Source: RGIG6307 sp964424345
GTDB lineage: Bacteria > Bacillota > Clostridia > Lachnospirales > Lachnospiraceae
Length of the DNA: 64,000 nucleotides
Assembly (NCBI GenBank): GCA_964424345.1
Contig: CAYRIK010000006.1
Location: 9,832-73,831, forward strand
Reading direction: 5' to 3'
Shown one piece after another: positions 17,242 to 25,038 of the stretch. Position 1 is the stretch's first letter. Every line of letters begins with the position of its first letter. The notes beneath the pieces are model-generated. The model worked only from the letters and a program-made list of their open reading frames with translations. It did no database searches and had not been told where the DNA came from. The position numbers were made by a program, and so were the translations under genes.

Positions 17242-17292
17242 ATTTTCATAGTATTTTCACAATTTGCATTGGAATTTATCTCATACAAGGTA

Positions 17293-17321
17293 TTGAAGGT
17301 TCAAAAAATATAGTGTATAAT
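17293..17321 (+). promoter_or_regulatory. Promoter, TTGAAG-17-TATAAT
   Basis: The -35 is at 17293-17298 and the -10 at 17316-17321. It is followed at the start site by an inverted repeat, ATGAACTA (17323-17330) and TAGTTCAT (17360-17367), which would form a 5'-end stem-loop or an operator. Confidence 0.7.
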
Positions 17322-17391
17322 TATGAACTAGATGTGACGCTATTTTTCACGTTAAAAATTAGTTCATAGAAATACGAAAGGAACAAGAAAC

Positions 17392-18696
17392 ATGTCAATT
17401 TTAATGGAAGAAGCCGCAAAAGGGCACAAAAAATCCATGACCACTTTGTATGAGGAGAACAAAGGAAAGGTTTTTGGATTTTGTAGTATCCTTTTAAATG
17501 ATAAGGAGAAAGCAGCAACAGTTACAACAGAAGTCATGAATGGCGTATGGGAGGTACTTGCTGAGAAAGGAGCCGTTTCTGAAAAGAAGTTTCAAGAGAT
17601 GTTGATCATGGATGCAGCAAAAAAATGTGCAGCAGAAATGAAAATCAAAGAAACTCCATGCGGTAAAGCAACTCAGAAGCAGGGCTTAAACAAAGTATAT
17701 GCTGGAAATGCAGCAGCAGATGTTGTAGCATTACAGGATGCATTGAAGGAATTAGACGCATATCAGCGTTATGTTTTCTTAGTAATGAATGCAGGAGGTA
17801 TGGATTTTGAAGAAATGTCTCGTGTACTCAAGCAGAAAGAAAATGTTGCAAGAAGCAATTATGAAGCAAGTGCAAGTGCATTAGCAGAAGTGCTTGCAAA
17901 GAAGAACTGTAAGTTCTCTTTAGAAGAAGTAAAGTCTTTATTAGAACAGGCTATGAAGTTAGAAGTTGTTCCAAAGACTGTAGATACAGCATGTAAGGCT
18001 AAAATCAAAGCAAGTGCAAAACGTCGCAAATTAAGCAAGAAACTGATTCCAGTATTTGCAATCCTTGCAGTTTGTGTTGTAATCGTGTTAGGTGTTGGTA
18101 TTGTAGAATTAGTTCAGAAGGCACAGGAAGAAAAGTTACAGAAACTTGCAGATGAATATGGCGTTGAATTGCTGATGAGCGAAGAAAATGCGACTTACTA
18201 TGTAGATATTTATGTAGAAAATTATGGCAGAATTACAGTTGAGCTTGAACAGGATGAAGCTCCTCTTACAGCTGCAAACTTTGTTTACAATGCAAAAGAA
18301 GGTTTCTATGACGGACTTACATTCCACCGCATTATTGAAGGTTTCATGATGCAGGGCGGTGATCCAAATGGTGATGGTACTGGCGGATTTGAAACAATTA
18401 TTCCGGGTGAATTTTCTAAGAATGGTTATGACAATGATATCAGCCATACAAGAGGAACTATTTCTATGGCTCGTTCTGAGGACTTTGACAGTGCAAGTGC
18501 ACAGTTCTTTATTATGCAGGAAGATAACACTTCTTTAGATGGAGAATATGCAGCATTCGGTCATGTTATCGAAGGTATGGACATTGTAGATGCTATTTGT
18601 GCAGCAGCAAATCCAACAGATGACAATGGTACAATCTCAGCAGAAGAACAGCCTGTTATTACAGTTATGGCTGTAAGATTTAAACCACTTGACTAA
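17392..18696 (+). CDS. Fusion of ECF-sigma-like domain, membrane anchor and extracellular cyclophilin
   Basis: 434 residues, AAAGGAAC before the ATG. Residues 5-60 resemble sigma region 2 (HKKSMTTLYEENKGKVFGF), and 120-180 resemble region 4 (LKELDAYQRYVFLVMNAGG). Both are degenerate, and no intact promoter-binding function is evident. A basic stretch precedes one membrane segment at about 218-240. From about 268 on it is a cyclophilin: FHRIIEGFMMQGGDP, AQFFIMQ and AAFGHVIEGMDIVD match active-site blocks of peptidyl-prolyl isomerases. Topology predicts a cytoplasmic sigma-like part and an external PPIase that folds secreted proteins. It stands alone with its own promoter and terminator. The cyclophilin call is firm, the sigma-like reading is inference. 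Confidence 0.82.
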   Translation: MSILMEEAAKGHKKSMTTLYEENKGKVFGFCSILLNDKEKAATVTTEVMNGVWEVLAEKGAVSEKKFQEMLIMDAAKKCAAEMKIKETPCGKATQKQGLNKVYAGNAAADVVALQDALKELDAYQRYVFLVMNAGGMDFEEMSRVLKQKENVARSNYEASASALAEVLAKKNCKFSLEEVKSLLEQAMKLEVVPKTVDTACKAKIKASAKRRKLSKKLIPVFAILAVCVVIVLGVGIVELVQKAQEEKLQKLADEYGVELLMSEENATYYVDIYVENYGRITVELEQDEAPLTAANFVYNAKEGFYDGLTFHRIIEGFMMQGGDPNGDGTGGFETIIPGEFSKNGYDNDISHTRGTISMARSEDFDSASAQFFIMQEDNTSLDGEYAAFGHVIEGMDIVDAICAAANPTDDNGTISAEEQPVITVMAVRFKPLD

Positions 18697-18723
18697 TCAA
18701 TTGAAATAAAATGATGTATAAAT

Positions 18724-18760
18724 AAAGGAGGATTGCAGTCAGCGATGCTCCTTTTATTTA
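18724..18760 (+). terminator. Terminator of the cyclophilin fusion gene
   Basis: AAAGGAG (18724-18730) pairs with CTCCTTT (18748-18754), with an inner TTGC/GCGA stem and a TTATTT tail. The GGAGG here is part of this stem, not a ribosome binding site. Confidence 0.75.
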
Positions 18761-18776
18761 CGCAAAAGAGAGAGTT

Positions 18777-19071
18777 ATGAACTATAATGTAGCAATCTGT
18801 GATGATGCAGAAGCAGACAGACGATATATTGCTGTTAGATATTGAAATGGGTGAAATGGACGGCGTTACGATGGCAAAAAAGCTTAGGAAAGAAAATGAC
18901 ACCGTACAGATTATTTTTATTACAGGATATTCTGATTATATTCTGGAAAATATTATGAATTGTGGTACGCACAGGCACAGTATTATACAGAATAAGAAAT
19001 ATTCCAGAAACATACTTGACATTTTTATAGAGAACATTCAAAATGATAGAGGTGAGAAAATGAAACTATAA
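18777..19071 (+). pseudogene. Decayed LytTR-type response regulator fragment
   Basis: The start MNYNVAICDDAEADRRYI at 18777 is a normal receiver-domain N-terminus, but the frame stops at 18846. In another frame, bases 18816-18960 encode DDILLLDIEMGEMDGVTMAK and then VQIIFITGYSDYILE, the phospho-acceptor Asp and following strands of a receiver. About 25 residues between the two parts are missing. Downstream sequence is unlike any receiver or LytTR domain, and the reading ends at 19071. This is the remnant of a response regulator after internal deletion and frame shift; no kinase gene is near. Confidence 0.7.
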
Positions 19072-19094
19072 AAATACGAAAGGATGAAAGGAAC

Positions 19095-19544
19095 ATGAAA
19101 AAGACAGTAAAAGAATTTAAAGAGTTTATTATGCGTGGAAACGTAATTGACATGGCAGTCGGTGTTATTGTCGGTGGTGCTTTCAGTAAAATTGTAAGTT
19201 CTCTCGTAAATGATATTGTAATGCCGTTGATTACATTAATCACAGGTAAGATCAGCTTTACAGATTTGTTCATTGCATTAGATGGTGGCGAATATGCTAC
19301 GTTGGCAGATGCAAAGGCAGCAGGTGTATCTGTGTTTGCGTATGGTAATTTCATTCAGATGGTAGTAGAGTTCTTGATTATTGCAATTGTTATTTTTGCA
19401 GCAGTAAAGGCAATGAGCAAGCTTCACAAACCAGCGCCAGCTCCAGCACCAGTGGAAAAGACAACAAAAGAATGTCCATTCTGTAAGACAGAAATCCATA
19501 AAGATGCCGTAAAGTGTCCACATTGTACATCAGATTTAAGATAA
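19095..19544 (+). CDS. mscL: Large-conductance mechanosensitive channel with C-terminal zinc ribbon
   Basis: 149 residues, AAAGGAAC before the ATG. The N-terminal 115 residues are MscL: amphipathic start, TM1 with MRGNVIDMAVGVIVGGAFSKI, periplasmic loop, TM2 VVEFLIIAIVIFAAVKAMSK. The protein releases solutes on osmotic downshock. After a Pro/Ala linker (PAPAPAPVEK) comes a short zinc ribbon, CPFC and CPHC separated by 10 residues, giving a tail longer than the 136-residue E. coli protein. The ribbon would lie in the cytoplasm beneath the pore. A bidirectional terminator follows. Confidence 0.95.
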   Translation: MKKTVKEFKEFIMRGNVIDMAVGVIVGGAFSKIVSSLVNDIVMPLITLITGKISFTDLFIALDGGEYATLADAKAAGVSVFAYGNFIQMVVEFLIIAIVIFAAVKAMSKLHKPAPAPAPVEKTTKECPFCKTEIHKDAVKCPHCTSDLR

Positions 19545-19562
19545 TCACATAGTTATATAATT

Positions 19563-19589
19563 AAAAAAGGGAGCTTAGCTCCCTTTTTT
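19563..19589. terminator. Bidirectional terminator between mscL and glgB
   Basis: AAAAAAGGGAGC-TTA-GCTCCCTTTTTT, with T-runs on both strands between convergent genes. Confidence 0.92.
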
Positions 19590-19624
19590 AGTACGCATTT
19601 TTCGGAAAATGTTTTATTTGTATA

Positions 19625-21610
19625 TTAGTCAATTTTTTTGAAGACAATACCGCAGCGGTTAGGAAGATAACACTGGAACCCAGTCCATCCGTTAGGAGTT
19701 TGTTTTGCTTCGTAAATATATTCTTTGTCAATACGTTCATGACCGCCAAAGGCTGCATCATCTGTTGAAAGTACAACGCGGTATTTTCCTTCGTCTTCTA
19801 CGCGGACAAAGTAGCCGTCAAAAGATTTTTCTGGGTGGAAATTAAATGCAAAAGCAAGTTTGCCTTTTGTATATTCCATAATCTTATCATCTTGATGTAT
19901 GTATTGGCAGATTGTCTTTTTGATAAGAACACGTTCACGTCTTAAGAAATGAATCATTTCTGTATCAAAAGCATTTAATTCACAGTAACGCAATGTTGTA
20001 TTATCTACTAAATTCCACTGACGACGGCAGTAATGATAACTCCAGCCATTGCCTTCTCTAGGGAAGTCAATCCATTCAGGATGACCAAATTCATTTCCCA
20101 TGAAGTTTAAGTATCCTTCTCCAGCCAGTGTGGAAGTAATCAGGCGAATCATCTTGTGGAGTGCAACGCCTCGTTCTGCAGTAAGTGTAGTATGGAATTT
20201 ACTCATACCAGTGTACATATCTGCATCGCAAAGACGGAACATGATTGTTTTATCACCAACCAATGCCTGATCGTGAGATTCTGCATAGCCGATGTTCTTT
20301 TCGCCTTTTCTGCGGATGCTCAGTTCTACCCAAAGCTTGTCCATATCCCAATCTTCATCATTTTTCTTGAGTAGTTTAATCCAGAAATCAGGTACACCCA
20401 TAGCAAGACGGAAATCAAAGCCGATACCACCGTCTTCTAATTTCAGACACATACCAGGCATAGCAGACATATCTTCCGCAATAGAGATAGCGTGTGGATT
20501 GAGTTCATGAATCAATTCATTTGCAAGCTGTAAATAGGTGATTGCTTCTGTGTCGGTATTCATGGAAAAATATTTGCTGTTATTGTCAAAATCTACGCCA
20601 AGTCCATGGTCGTGATAGAGCATAGAAGTTACACCATCAAAACGGAAACCATCAAAGTGGAAGGTTGTCATCCAATATTTTAAGTTGGAGAGCAGGAAGT
20701 GAAGCACTTCGTTTTTGCCGTAATCAAAAAGTTTCGTACCCCATTCTTTATGGTCTCCTTGAGGACCGTTATGGAAGAACTGATATGTGGTGCCATCAAA
20801 TTCGTTGATGCCTTCGACTGTATTTTTGATTGCATGAGAATGTACGATATCCAACAATACAGCAATGCCCATTTTGTGCGCTTCGTTGATTAATGCCTTT
20901 AATTCTGTGCTGTGACCGTAACGAGAGGAAGCAGCAAAGAAGTTAGAAACCTGATAACCGAAAGAAGCATAATAAGGATGTTCCATAATTGCCATAATCT
21001 GAATGGTGTTATAACCTAATTTTTTGATACGAGGCAGAACGTTTTTACGGAAATCATCATAAGAGCCAACTTCGTATTTGTCCTGAGCCATACCGATATG
21101 ACATTCGTAAATATAAGGAGTCTGAGGAGCTTTGAAAGAATCATCCGTCCATGCAAAAGGAGCAAACGTATCTTCTAATTCAGCACACCATGTAACTGTC
21201 TTTGGATCTTGTACAACGCGTGTAGCATATAATGGAATTCTTCGTAACTCTTTATTATTGTAAATAACGACAGTTTGTACACGTTGTCCGACTTTCAAAC
21301 CGTCTTTTTCGGTCAATTCGACTTCAAAAACACCGCCATCTTTCTTTTTCATAGGGCAGGAACGAGCATTCCAGTTATTGAAATCGCCGGTAAGATATAA
21401 CTTTTGTGCTGATGGTGCCCATTCACGATATACCCAACCGTTTTTTGTACGATGAAAACCAAAGTATTCATGACCGTTTGCAAAATCTACAAGGCTGTCT
21501 GTATTAGCAAGTAATTCCTTGCGTTTTCGCTTATAGTTATCCATGCGAAGGTTGATATCGTTTTCGAATGGGGCTAAATCTGGATCGATTTGTAAGATTT
21601 TATAAGACAT
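19625..21610 (-). CDS. glgB: 1,4-alpha-glucan branching enzyme, GH13 (eukaryote-like GH13_8 type)
   Basis: 661 residues, started at the ATG at 21608-21610 behind GGGAGG. The N-terminal carbohydrate-binding module CBM48 (HRTKNGWVYREWAPSAQKLY) is followed by a GH13 barrel. Key sites: GFRFDGVTSMLYHDHGLGVD (nucleophile Asp), AEDMSAMPG (acid/base Glu) and ESHDQALVGDKT. The wording of these motifs is that of the GH13_8 subfamily of eukaryotes and some gut bacteria, rather than the E. coli-type GlgB. It makes alpha-1,6 branches in glycogen. No other glycogen genes are adjacent. Convergent with mscL. Confidence 0.9.
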   Translation of the reverse strand: MSYKILQIDPDLAPFENDINLRMDNYKRKRKELLANTDSLVDFANGHEYFGFHRTKNGWVYREWAPSAQKLYLTGDFNNWNARSCPMKKKDGGVFEVELTEKDGLKVGQRVQTVVIYNNKELRRIPLYATRVVQDPKTVTWCAELEDTFAPFAWTDDSFKAPQTPYIYECHIGMAQDKYEVGSYDDFRKNVLPRIKKLGYNTIQIMAIMEHPYYASFGYQVSNFFAASSRYGHSTELKALINEAHKMGIAVLLDIVHSHAIKNTVEGINEFDGTTYQFFHNGPQGDHKEWGTKLFDYGKNEVLHFLLSNLKYWMTTFHFDGFRFDGVTSMLYHDHGLGVDFDNNSKYFSMNTDTEAITYLQLANELIHELNPHAISIAEDMSAMPGMCLKLEDGGIGFDFRLAMGVPDFWIKLLKKNDEDWDMDKLWVELSIRRKGEKNIGYAESHDQALVGDKTIMFRLCDADMYTGMSKFHTTLTAERGVALHKMIRLITSTLAGEGYLNFMGNEFGHPEWIDFPREGNGWSYHYCRRQWNLVDNTTLRYCELNAFDTEMIHFLRRERVLIKKTICQYIHQDDKIMEYTKGKLAFAFNFHPEKSFDGYFVRVEDEGKYRVVLSTDDAAFGGHERIDKEYIYEAKQTPNGWTGFQCYLPNRCGIVFKKID

Positions 21611-21641
21611 AAAAGTGCCTCCCGAAATTATTGTTACTTTC

Positions 21642-21670
21642 ATTATACACTACGGAAGTCAAAATTGCCA
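21642..21670 (-). promoter_or_regulatory. Probable glgB promoter
   Basis: Minus-strand -10 TATAAT at 21647-21642 with a weak TGGCAA -35 at 21670-21665 and 17-bp spacing. Confidence 0.45.
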
Positions 21671-21715
21671 TATAAAATAAAATTTGTCCTCTTCTTGAAA
21701 AAATTGGGAAAATAG

Positions 21716-21744
21716 TTGACAAATAAAAATCAGATGCATATAAT
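21716..21744 (+). promoter_or_regulatory. Consensus promoter of the trp transporter leader
   Basis: TTGACA (21716-21721), 17 bp, TATAAT (21739-21744), a perfect match to the sigma-A consensus. Confidence 0.9.
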
Positions 21745-21750
21745 GACAAT

Positions 21751-22033
21751 AATTAAACAGAACAAACCAGTGACAAAGAGTAGTAGCTGACAGGTGTGGA
21801 TGTACAGAGAGTTTCCGATGGTGTGAAGGAAGCGTGAAGCAGCCAGTGAATGGACTTTGGAGGGCAGCTTTGAATATAGTAGGAGCTGACGGGATTCCCA
21901 CCCGTTATCCATCGGGATGCGTATGATGGTACGTAAGCGAGTGGATTTTCTTTATTTAGAGAAAGTCAATTTGGGTGGTATCGCAGAAGTTTCGGCACTT
22001 TTGTCCCATATATGGGACGAGAGTGCCTTTTTT
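21751..22033 (+). promoter_or_regulatory. T-box leader, probable tryptophan (UGG) specifier
   Basis: A long stem I region (starting GACAAAGAGTAGTAGCTGA, 21772-21790) precedes the T-box sequence TTGGGTGGTATCGCAG (21971-21986). That is followed by a terminator, GGCACT...AGTGCC (21994-22027), enclosing the palindrome GTCCCATATATGGGAC, and six T. The likely specifier is UGG at 21851-21853 within AGTGAATGGACTTT. Uncharged tRNA-Trp would stabilise the antiterminator and allow transcription of the transporter. The specifier assignment rests on position and on the downstream TrpXYZ genes. Confidence 0.88.
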
Positions 22034-22092
22034 GTATATTAGTTATATACAATGGCATACATCTGCCACTCGGATGCAAGGAGAAAAAAATT

Positions 22093-23112
22093 ATGAAAAA
22101 GAATGTAGTAAAAAAATTAGCAGCAGTTGGATGTACGATTGCAATGACATTGGCTTCTACAGCTTGTGGAACAACACAGCAGACAGTAAATGATAAGAAG
22201 ACAACAGATACTGATGGGTATAAAGTTGCTATTGTAAAACAGATGGATCATGCTTCTTTAGATGAAATTGCAGATGCAATCGCAGCACGTTTAGAAAGTT
22301 TAGAAACAGAAAAAAATGTGACTATCGAGTATGATATTTATTCTGGTCAGGGAGAACAGACAACGTTGATGCAGATAGGAGAACAGGTTATTTCTGATCA
22401 TGTAGATGCTATCATTCCAATCGCAACACTAGCAGCACAGGTTATGACTTCTTGTGCAGAAGAAAGCGAGACTCCAGTTGTATTTGCAGCAATTTCTGAT
22501 CCGGCTTCTGCAAGTCTTACAGGGATTGATTATGTAACAGGTACAAGTGATGCACTTGATACAGAGTTTATTATCGATATGATGCTTGCACAGCAAAAAG
22601 ATATAAAAACAGTCGGATTATTATATTCTTTATCAGAAGCAAATTCTGCAACACCGATTGCAGAGGCAAAAGCATATTTAGAACAAAAAGGTATTCGATA
22701 TATAGAACAGACAGCTTCTACCAATGATGAAGTAATTGCAGCAGCAGCTTCTTTGATTGCATCTGATGTAGATGCTATCTTTACACCTACCGATAATGTG
22801 ATTATGGCAGCAGAATTAGCAATTTATGAAGAATTAGCAAATGCAGGTATTCCTCATTATACAGGTGCTGACTCTTTCGTAAGAAATGGTGCATTTGCAA
22901 CTTGTGGTGTCAACTATACAGAACTTGGAACAAAAACAGCAGAGCTTGCATATACAGCAATGACTGAGGGTATGGAAGCGATGGAAGATTATTATTTGAT
23001 GGATGCAGGCACAATCACTGTAAATACAGAAACAGCAGCAATGCTCCAGATGGACTACAGTGCATTCAAACAAATGGGTGAAATTACAGAAGTTGAAACA
23101 ACACAAGAGTAG
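22093..23112 (+). CDS. trpX: Tryptophan ABC transporter substrate-binding lipoprotein TrpX
   Basis: 339 residues from the ATG at 22093 with AAGGAG upstream; the longer open frame runs into the leader. Lipoprotein signal with lipobox ASTAC. The body is the ABC_sub_bind fold (VAIVKQMDHASLDEIADAI, then SDVDAIFTPTDNVIM). The family includes the TrpX proteins of streptococci, which with a T-box leader take up tryptophan. The next two genes are the permease and ATPase, and the leader reads tRNA-Trp, so the tryptophan assignment is better supported than for most homologs. Anchored outside the membrane. Confidence 0.85.
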   Translation: MKKNVVKKLAAVGCTIAMTLASTACGTTQQTVNDKKTTDTDGYKVAIVKQMDHASLDEIADAIAARLESLETEKNVTIEYDIYSGQGEQTTLMQIGEQVISDHVDAIIPIATLAAQVMTSCAEESETPVVFAAISDPASASLTGIDYVTGTSDALDTEFIIDMMLAQQKDIKTVGLLYSLSEANSATPIAEAKAYLEQKGIRYIEQTASTNDEVIAAAASLIASDVDAIFTPTDNVIMAAELAIYEELANAGIPHYTGADSFVRNGAFATCGVNYTELGTKTAELAYTAMTEGMEAMEDYYLMDAGTITVNTETAAMLQMDYSAFKQMGEITEVETTQE

Positions 23113-23123
23113 AGGTAAGAAGT

Positions 23124-24029
23124 ATGTTTTATATTATTCAGACAGCACTAGAGCTTGGATTTTTATATGCACTGGTAGCGATGGCATTATTTTTAAGTTA
23201 TAGAATATTAGACATTGCAGATATGACAACCGATGGCTGCTTTATTTTAGGCGCAGCAGTATCTGTTACGATTACTGCGATGGGACATCCGATTTTGGCA
23301 ATTCCAGCAGCAATGTTAGCTGGTATGTTAGCAGGAGGGGTGACAGCTTTTTTGCAGACTTGCTTAAAGGTTCCTTCTATTTTGGCAGGTATCATTACAA
23401 ACACTGGATTGTATACTATCAATTTAATGGTCATGGGCTGGAGTTCTAATGTCAGCCTTTTAAAAGTAAAGACTATTTTTACGATGTTTAAGGAAACAGG
23501 TATTGGTGGAGAATGGTATGAAACAGTTCTTGCTGGTATAGTAGTAGTATGTGTTGGTGCTGCATTGCTGTGGTTTCTTGGAACAAGAATTGGATTATCT
23601 ATTCGAGCAACAGGAAACAACTTAGAGATGGTAAAAGCATCTTCCATCAATCCAACATTTACGATTATGGTTGGACTTGGTATTTCTAATGCATTGACAG
23701 CATTATCTGGTGCAATGGTTGGACAATATCAGAAGGCAGCAGATATTAACGGAGGCAGCGGTATCGTAGTTATCGCTCTTGCTTGTTTGATTATTGGTGA
23801 GACCGTACTTGGAAAACGCAGTATGATAAAGGGAATTTTGGCAGCAGTCGTTGGTTCTGTAATTTATCGAATGATTTATGCATTTGTGCTTCGTACACAG
23901 ATTGTACCTGTTCAGGGCTTAAAACTTTTGACTGCCATTGTTGTAGCACTTGCAATCGCATTTCCTACATTAAAAGAATGGATGCTGTTTGAAAAAAGAA
24001 AACATATACAGAAGAAAGGCGGTCGTTGA
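23124..24029 (+). CDS. trpY: Tryptophan ABC transporter permease TrpY
   Basis: 301 residues, almost entirely hydrophobic with about eight membrane segments, of the branched-chain-amino-acid-like permease fold used by TrpY/YkoY-type systems. GAGGT precedes the ATG, 11 bases after trpX. Conserved features include LDIADMTTDGCFILGAA near the N-terminus and the cytoplasmic loop GTRIGLSIRATGNNLEMVKASSIN, expected to contact the ATPase. The gene runs to one base before the trpZ start. Confidence 0.85.
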   Translation: MFYIIQTALELGFLYALVAMALFLSYRILDIADMTTDGCFILGAAVSVTITAMGHPILAIPAAMLAGMLAGGVTAFLQTCLKVPSILAGIITNTGLYTINLMVMGWSSNVSLLKVKTIFTMFKETGIGGEWYETVLAGIVVVCVGAALLWFLGTRIGLSIRATGNNLEMVKASSINPTFTIMVGLGISNALTALSGAMVGQYQKAADINGGSGIVVIALACLIIGETVLGKRSMIKGILAAVVGSVIYRMIYAFVLRTQIVPVQGLKLLTAIVVALAIAFPTLKEWMLFEKRKHIQKKGGR

Positions 24030-24030
24030 T

Positions 24031-24837
24031 ATGCTGCAGATTAAACATATTTCTAAAACTTTTTATCCAAATACAGTAAATGCAAAAACAGCATTAAATG
24101 ATCTTTCTTTACACTTAGAAAAAGGAGATTTTGCAACAATCATCGGTTCTAACGGAGCTGGAAAATCTACATTATTTAATGCAATCGCAGGCGCATTTTA
24201 TGTAGATGAAGGTTCTATCGTATTGGAAAGTGAAGATATTACATTTACAAAAGAACATAAACGAAGCAAAGTTATTGGAAGATTATTTCAAGATCCAATC
24301 AAAGGAACTGCCCCTGGCATGACAATCGAAGAAAATATGGCATTGGCATATCTTCGTACGACACAAAATACAATGCCATTTAGCCGTATTACAAAAAAGG
24401 ATAAAGAATTTTTCAAAGAACAGCTTTCTTTACTTGGTATGGGGTTAGAAGACAGATTAAAACAGCCGGTAGGATTGCTCAGTGGCGGTCAAAGACAGGC
24501 ATTGACACTTTTAATGGCAACAATGGTAACCCCTAAGTTGTTGTTATTAGACGAACATACCGCAGCATTAGATCCAGCTACAGCAGATAAAGTATTGGAG
24601 CTTACAGCAAAAATTGTAGAGGAAAACAATATTACTTGTCTGATGATTACTCACAATATGCAACAGGCGTTGGATATGGGAAATCGTACCATCATGATGG
24701 CAAATGGAAATATCGTATTAGATGTCAAAGGAAAAGAACGTGAAACAATGACTGTTCAGGATTTATTGGAACGTTTTCATGCTGGAACAGGATATGCGTT
24801 GGATAATGATCGTATTTTATTATCAACACCTAAATAA
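24031..24837 (+). CDS. trpZ: Tryptophan ABC transporter ATP-binding protein TrpZ
   Basis: 268 residues from the ATG at 24031 (GAAAGGCGG upstream); an earlier in-frame ATG lies inside trpY. All ABC ATPase motifs are present: Walker A GSNGAGKST near 42, Q-loop LFQDPIKGT, signature LSGGQRQ, Walker B LLLLDEHTAALD, switch MITHNMQQ. Energises TrpXY. The operon ends here; a terminator-like hairpin lies 75 bp downstream, after an intervening promoter-like sequence. Confidence 0.88.
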   Translation: MLQIKHISKTFYPNTVNAKTALNDLSLHLEKGDFATIIGSNGAGKSTLFNAIAGAFYVDEGSIVLESEDITFTKEHKRSKVIGRLFQDPIKGTAPGMTIEENMALAYLRTTQNTMPFSRITKKDKEFFKEQLSLLGMGLEDRLKQPVGLLSGGQRQALTLLMATMVTPKLLLLDEHTAALDPATADKVLELTAKIVEENNITCLMITHNMQQALDMGNRTIMMANGNIVLDVKGKERETMTVQDLLERFHAGTGYALDNDRILLSTPK

Positions 24838-24865
24838 GGGATATGAAATTTCTAAAACTTGGGTA

Positions 24866-24894
24866 TTGCGTAAAAGAAAAAAATCATGTATATT
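24866..24894 (+). promoter_or_regulatory. Promoter, TTGCGT-17-TATATT
   Basis: The -35 is at 24866-24871 and the -10 at 24889-24894. The palindrome GTTAGT-GGAA-ACTAAC begins at the next base, so the start site lies within it. Confidence 0.6.
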
Positions 24895-24910
24895 GTTAGT
24901 GGAAACTAAC
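24895..24910. promoter_or_regulatory. Palindrome GTTAGT-N4-ACTAAC (second site)
   Basis: Perfect 6-4-6 inverted repeat directly downstream of a -10 box, identical in arms and spacing to the core at 8270-8285. Confidence 0.65.
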
Positions 24911-24911
24911 T

Positions 24912-24955
24912 GGACTATGCAGGACAGAATATGTTTTGCATAGTCCTATTTTTTT
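24912..24955 (+). terminator. Terminator or attenuator hairpin
   Basis: GGACTATGCA (24912-24921) pairs perfectly with TGCATAGTCC (24937-24946), followed by TATTTTTTT. It can end trpXYZ and would also stop the transcript from the promoter at 24866 after about 60 nt, so it may act as an attenuator for the genes beyond. Confidence 0.85.
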
Positions 24956-25022
24956 GCTATGAGACGATCCGATAAGGATAACAAGTGTAAGCGGAAAGTA
25001 CCGCTTTCTTTTATACACTTTA

Positions 25023-25038
25023 GTTAGTTAAGACTAAT
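25023..25038. promoter_or_regulatory. Palindrome GTTAGT-TAAG-ACTAAT (third site)
   Basis: Same arms and spacing as the sites at 8270 and 24895 with one mismatch, 25 bp before the ybaN-like start codon. A preceding stem AAGTGTA/TACACTT with inner AGCGG/CCGCT occupies 24982-25020. Confidence 0.55.

Noticed and set aside
18727..18731. GGAGG as a ribosome binding site for the following frame
   Set aside because: It forms one arm of the terminator stem after the cyclophilin fusion gene, and the start codon downstream is 46 bases away.
23198..23650. 150-codon minus-strand frame inside trpY
   Set aside because: Complement of hydrophobic permease codons; no independent evidence.
24912..24955. Simple trpXYZ terminator only
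   Set aside because: Not excluded, but a consensus-spaced promoter and an operator-like dyad precede the hairpin, so it is reported as dual-purpose rather than as a plain terminator.
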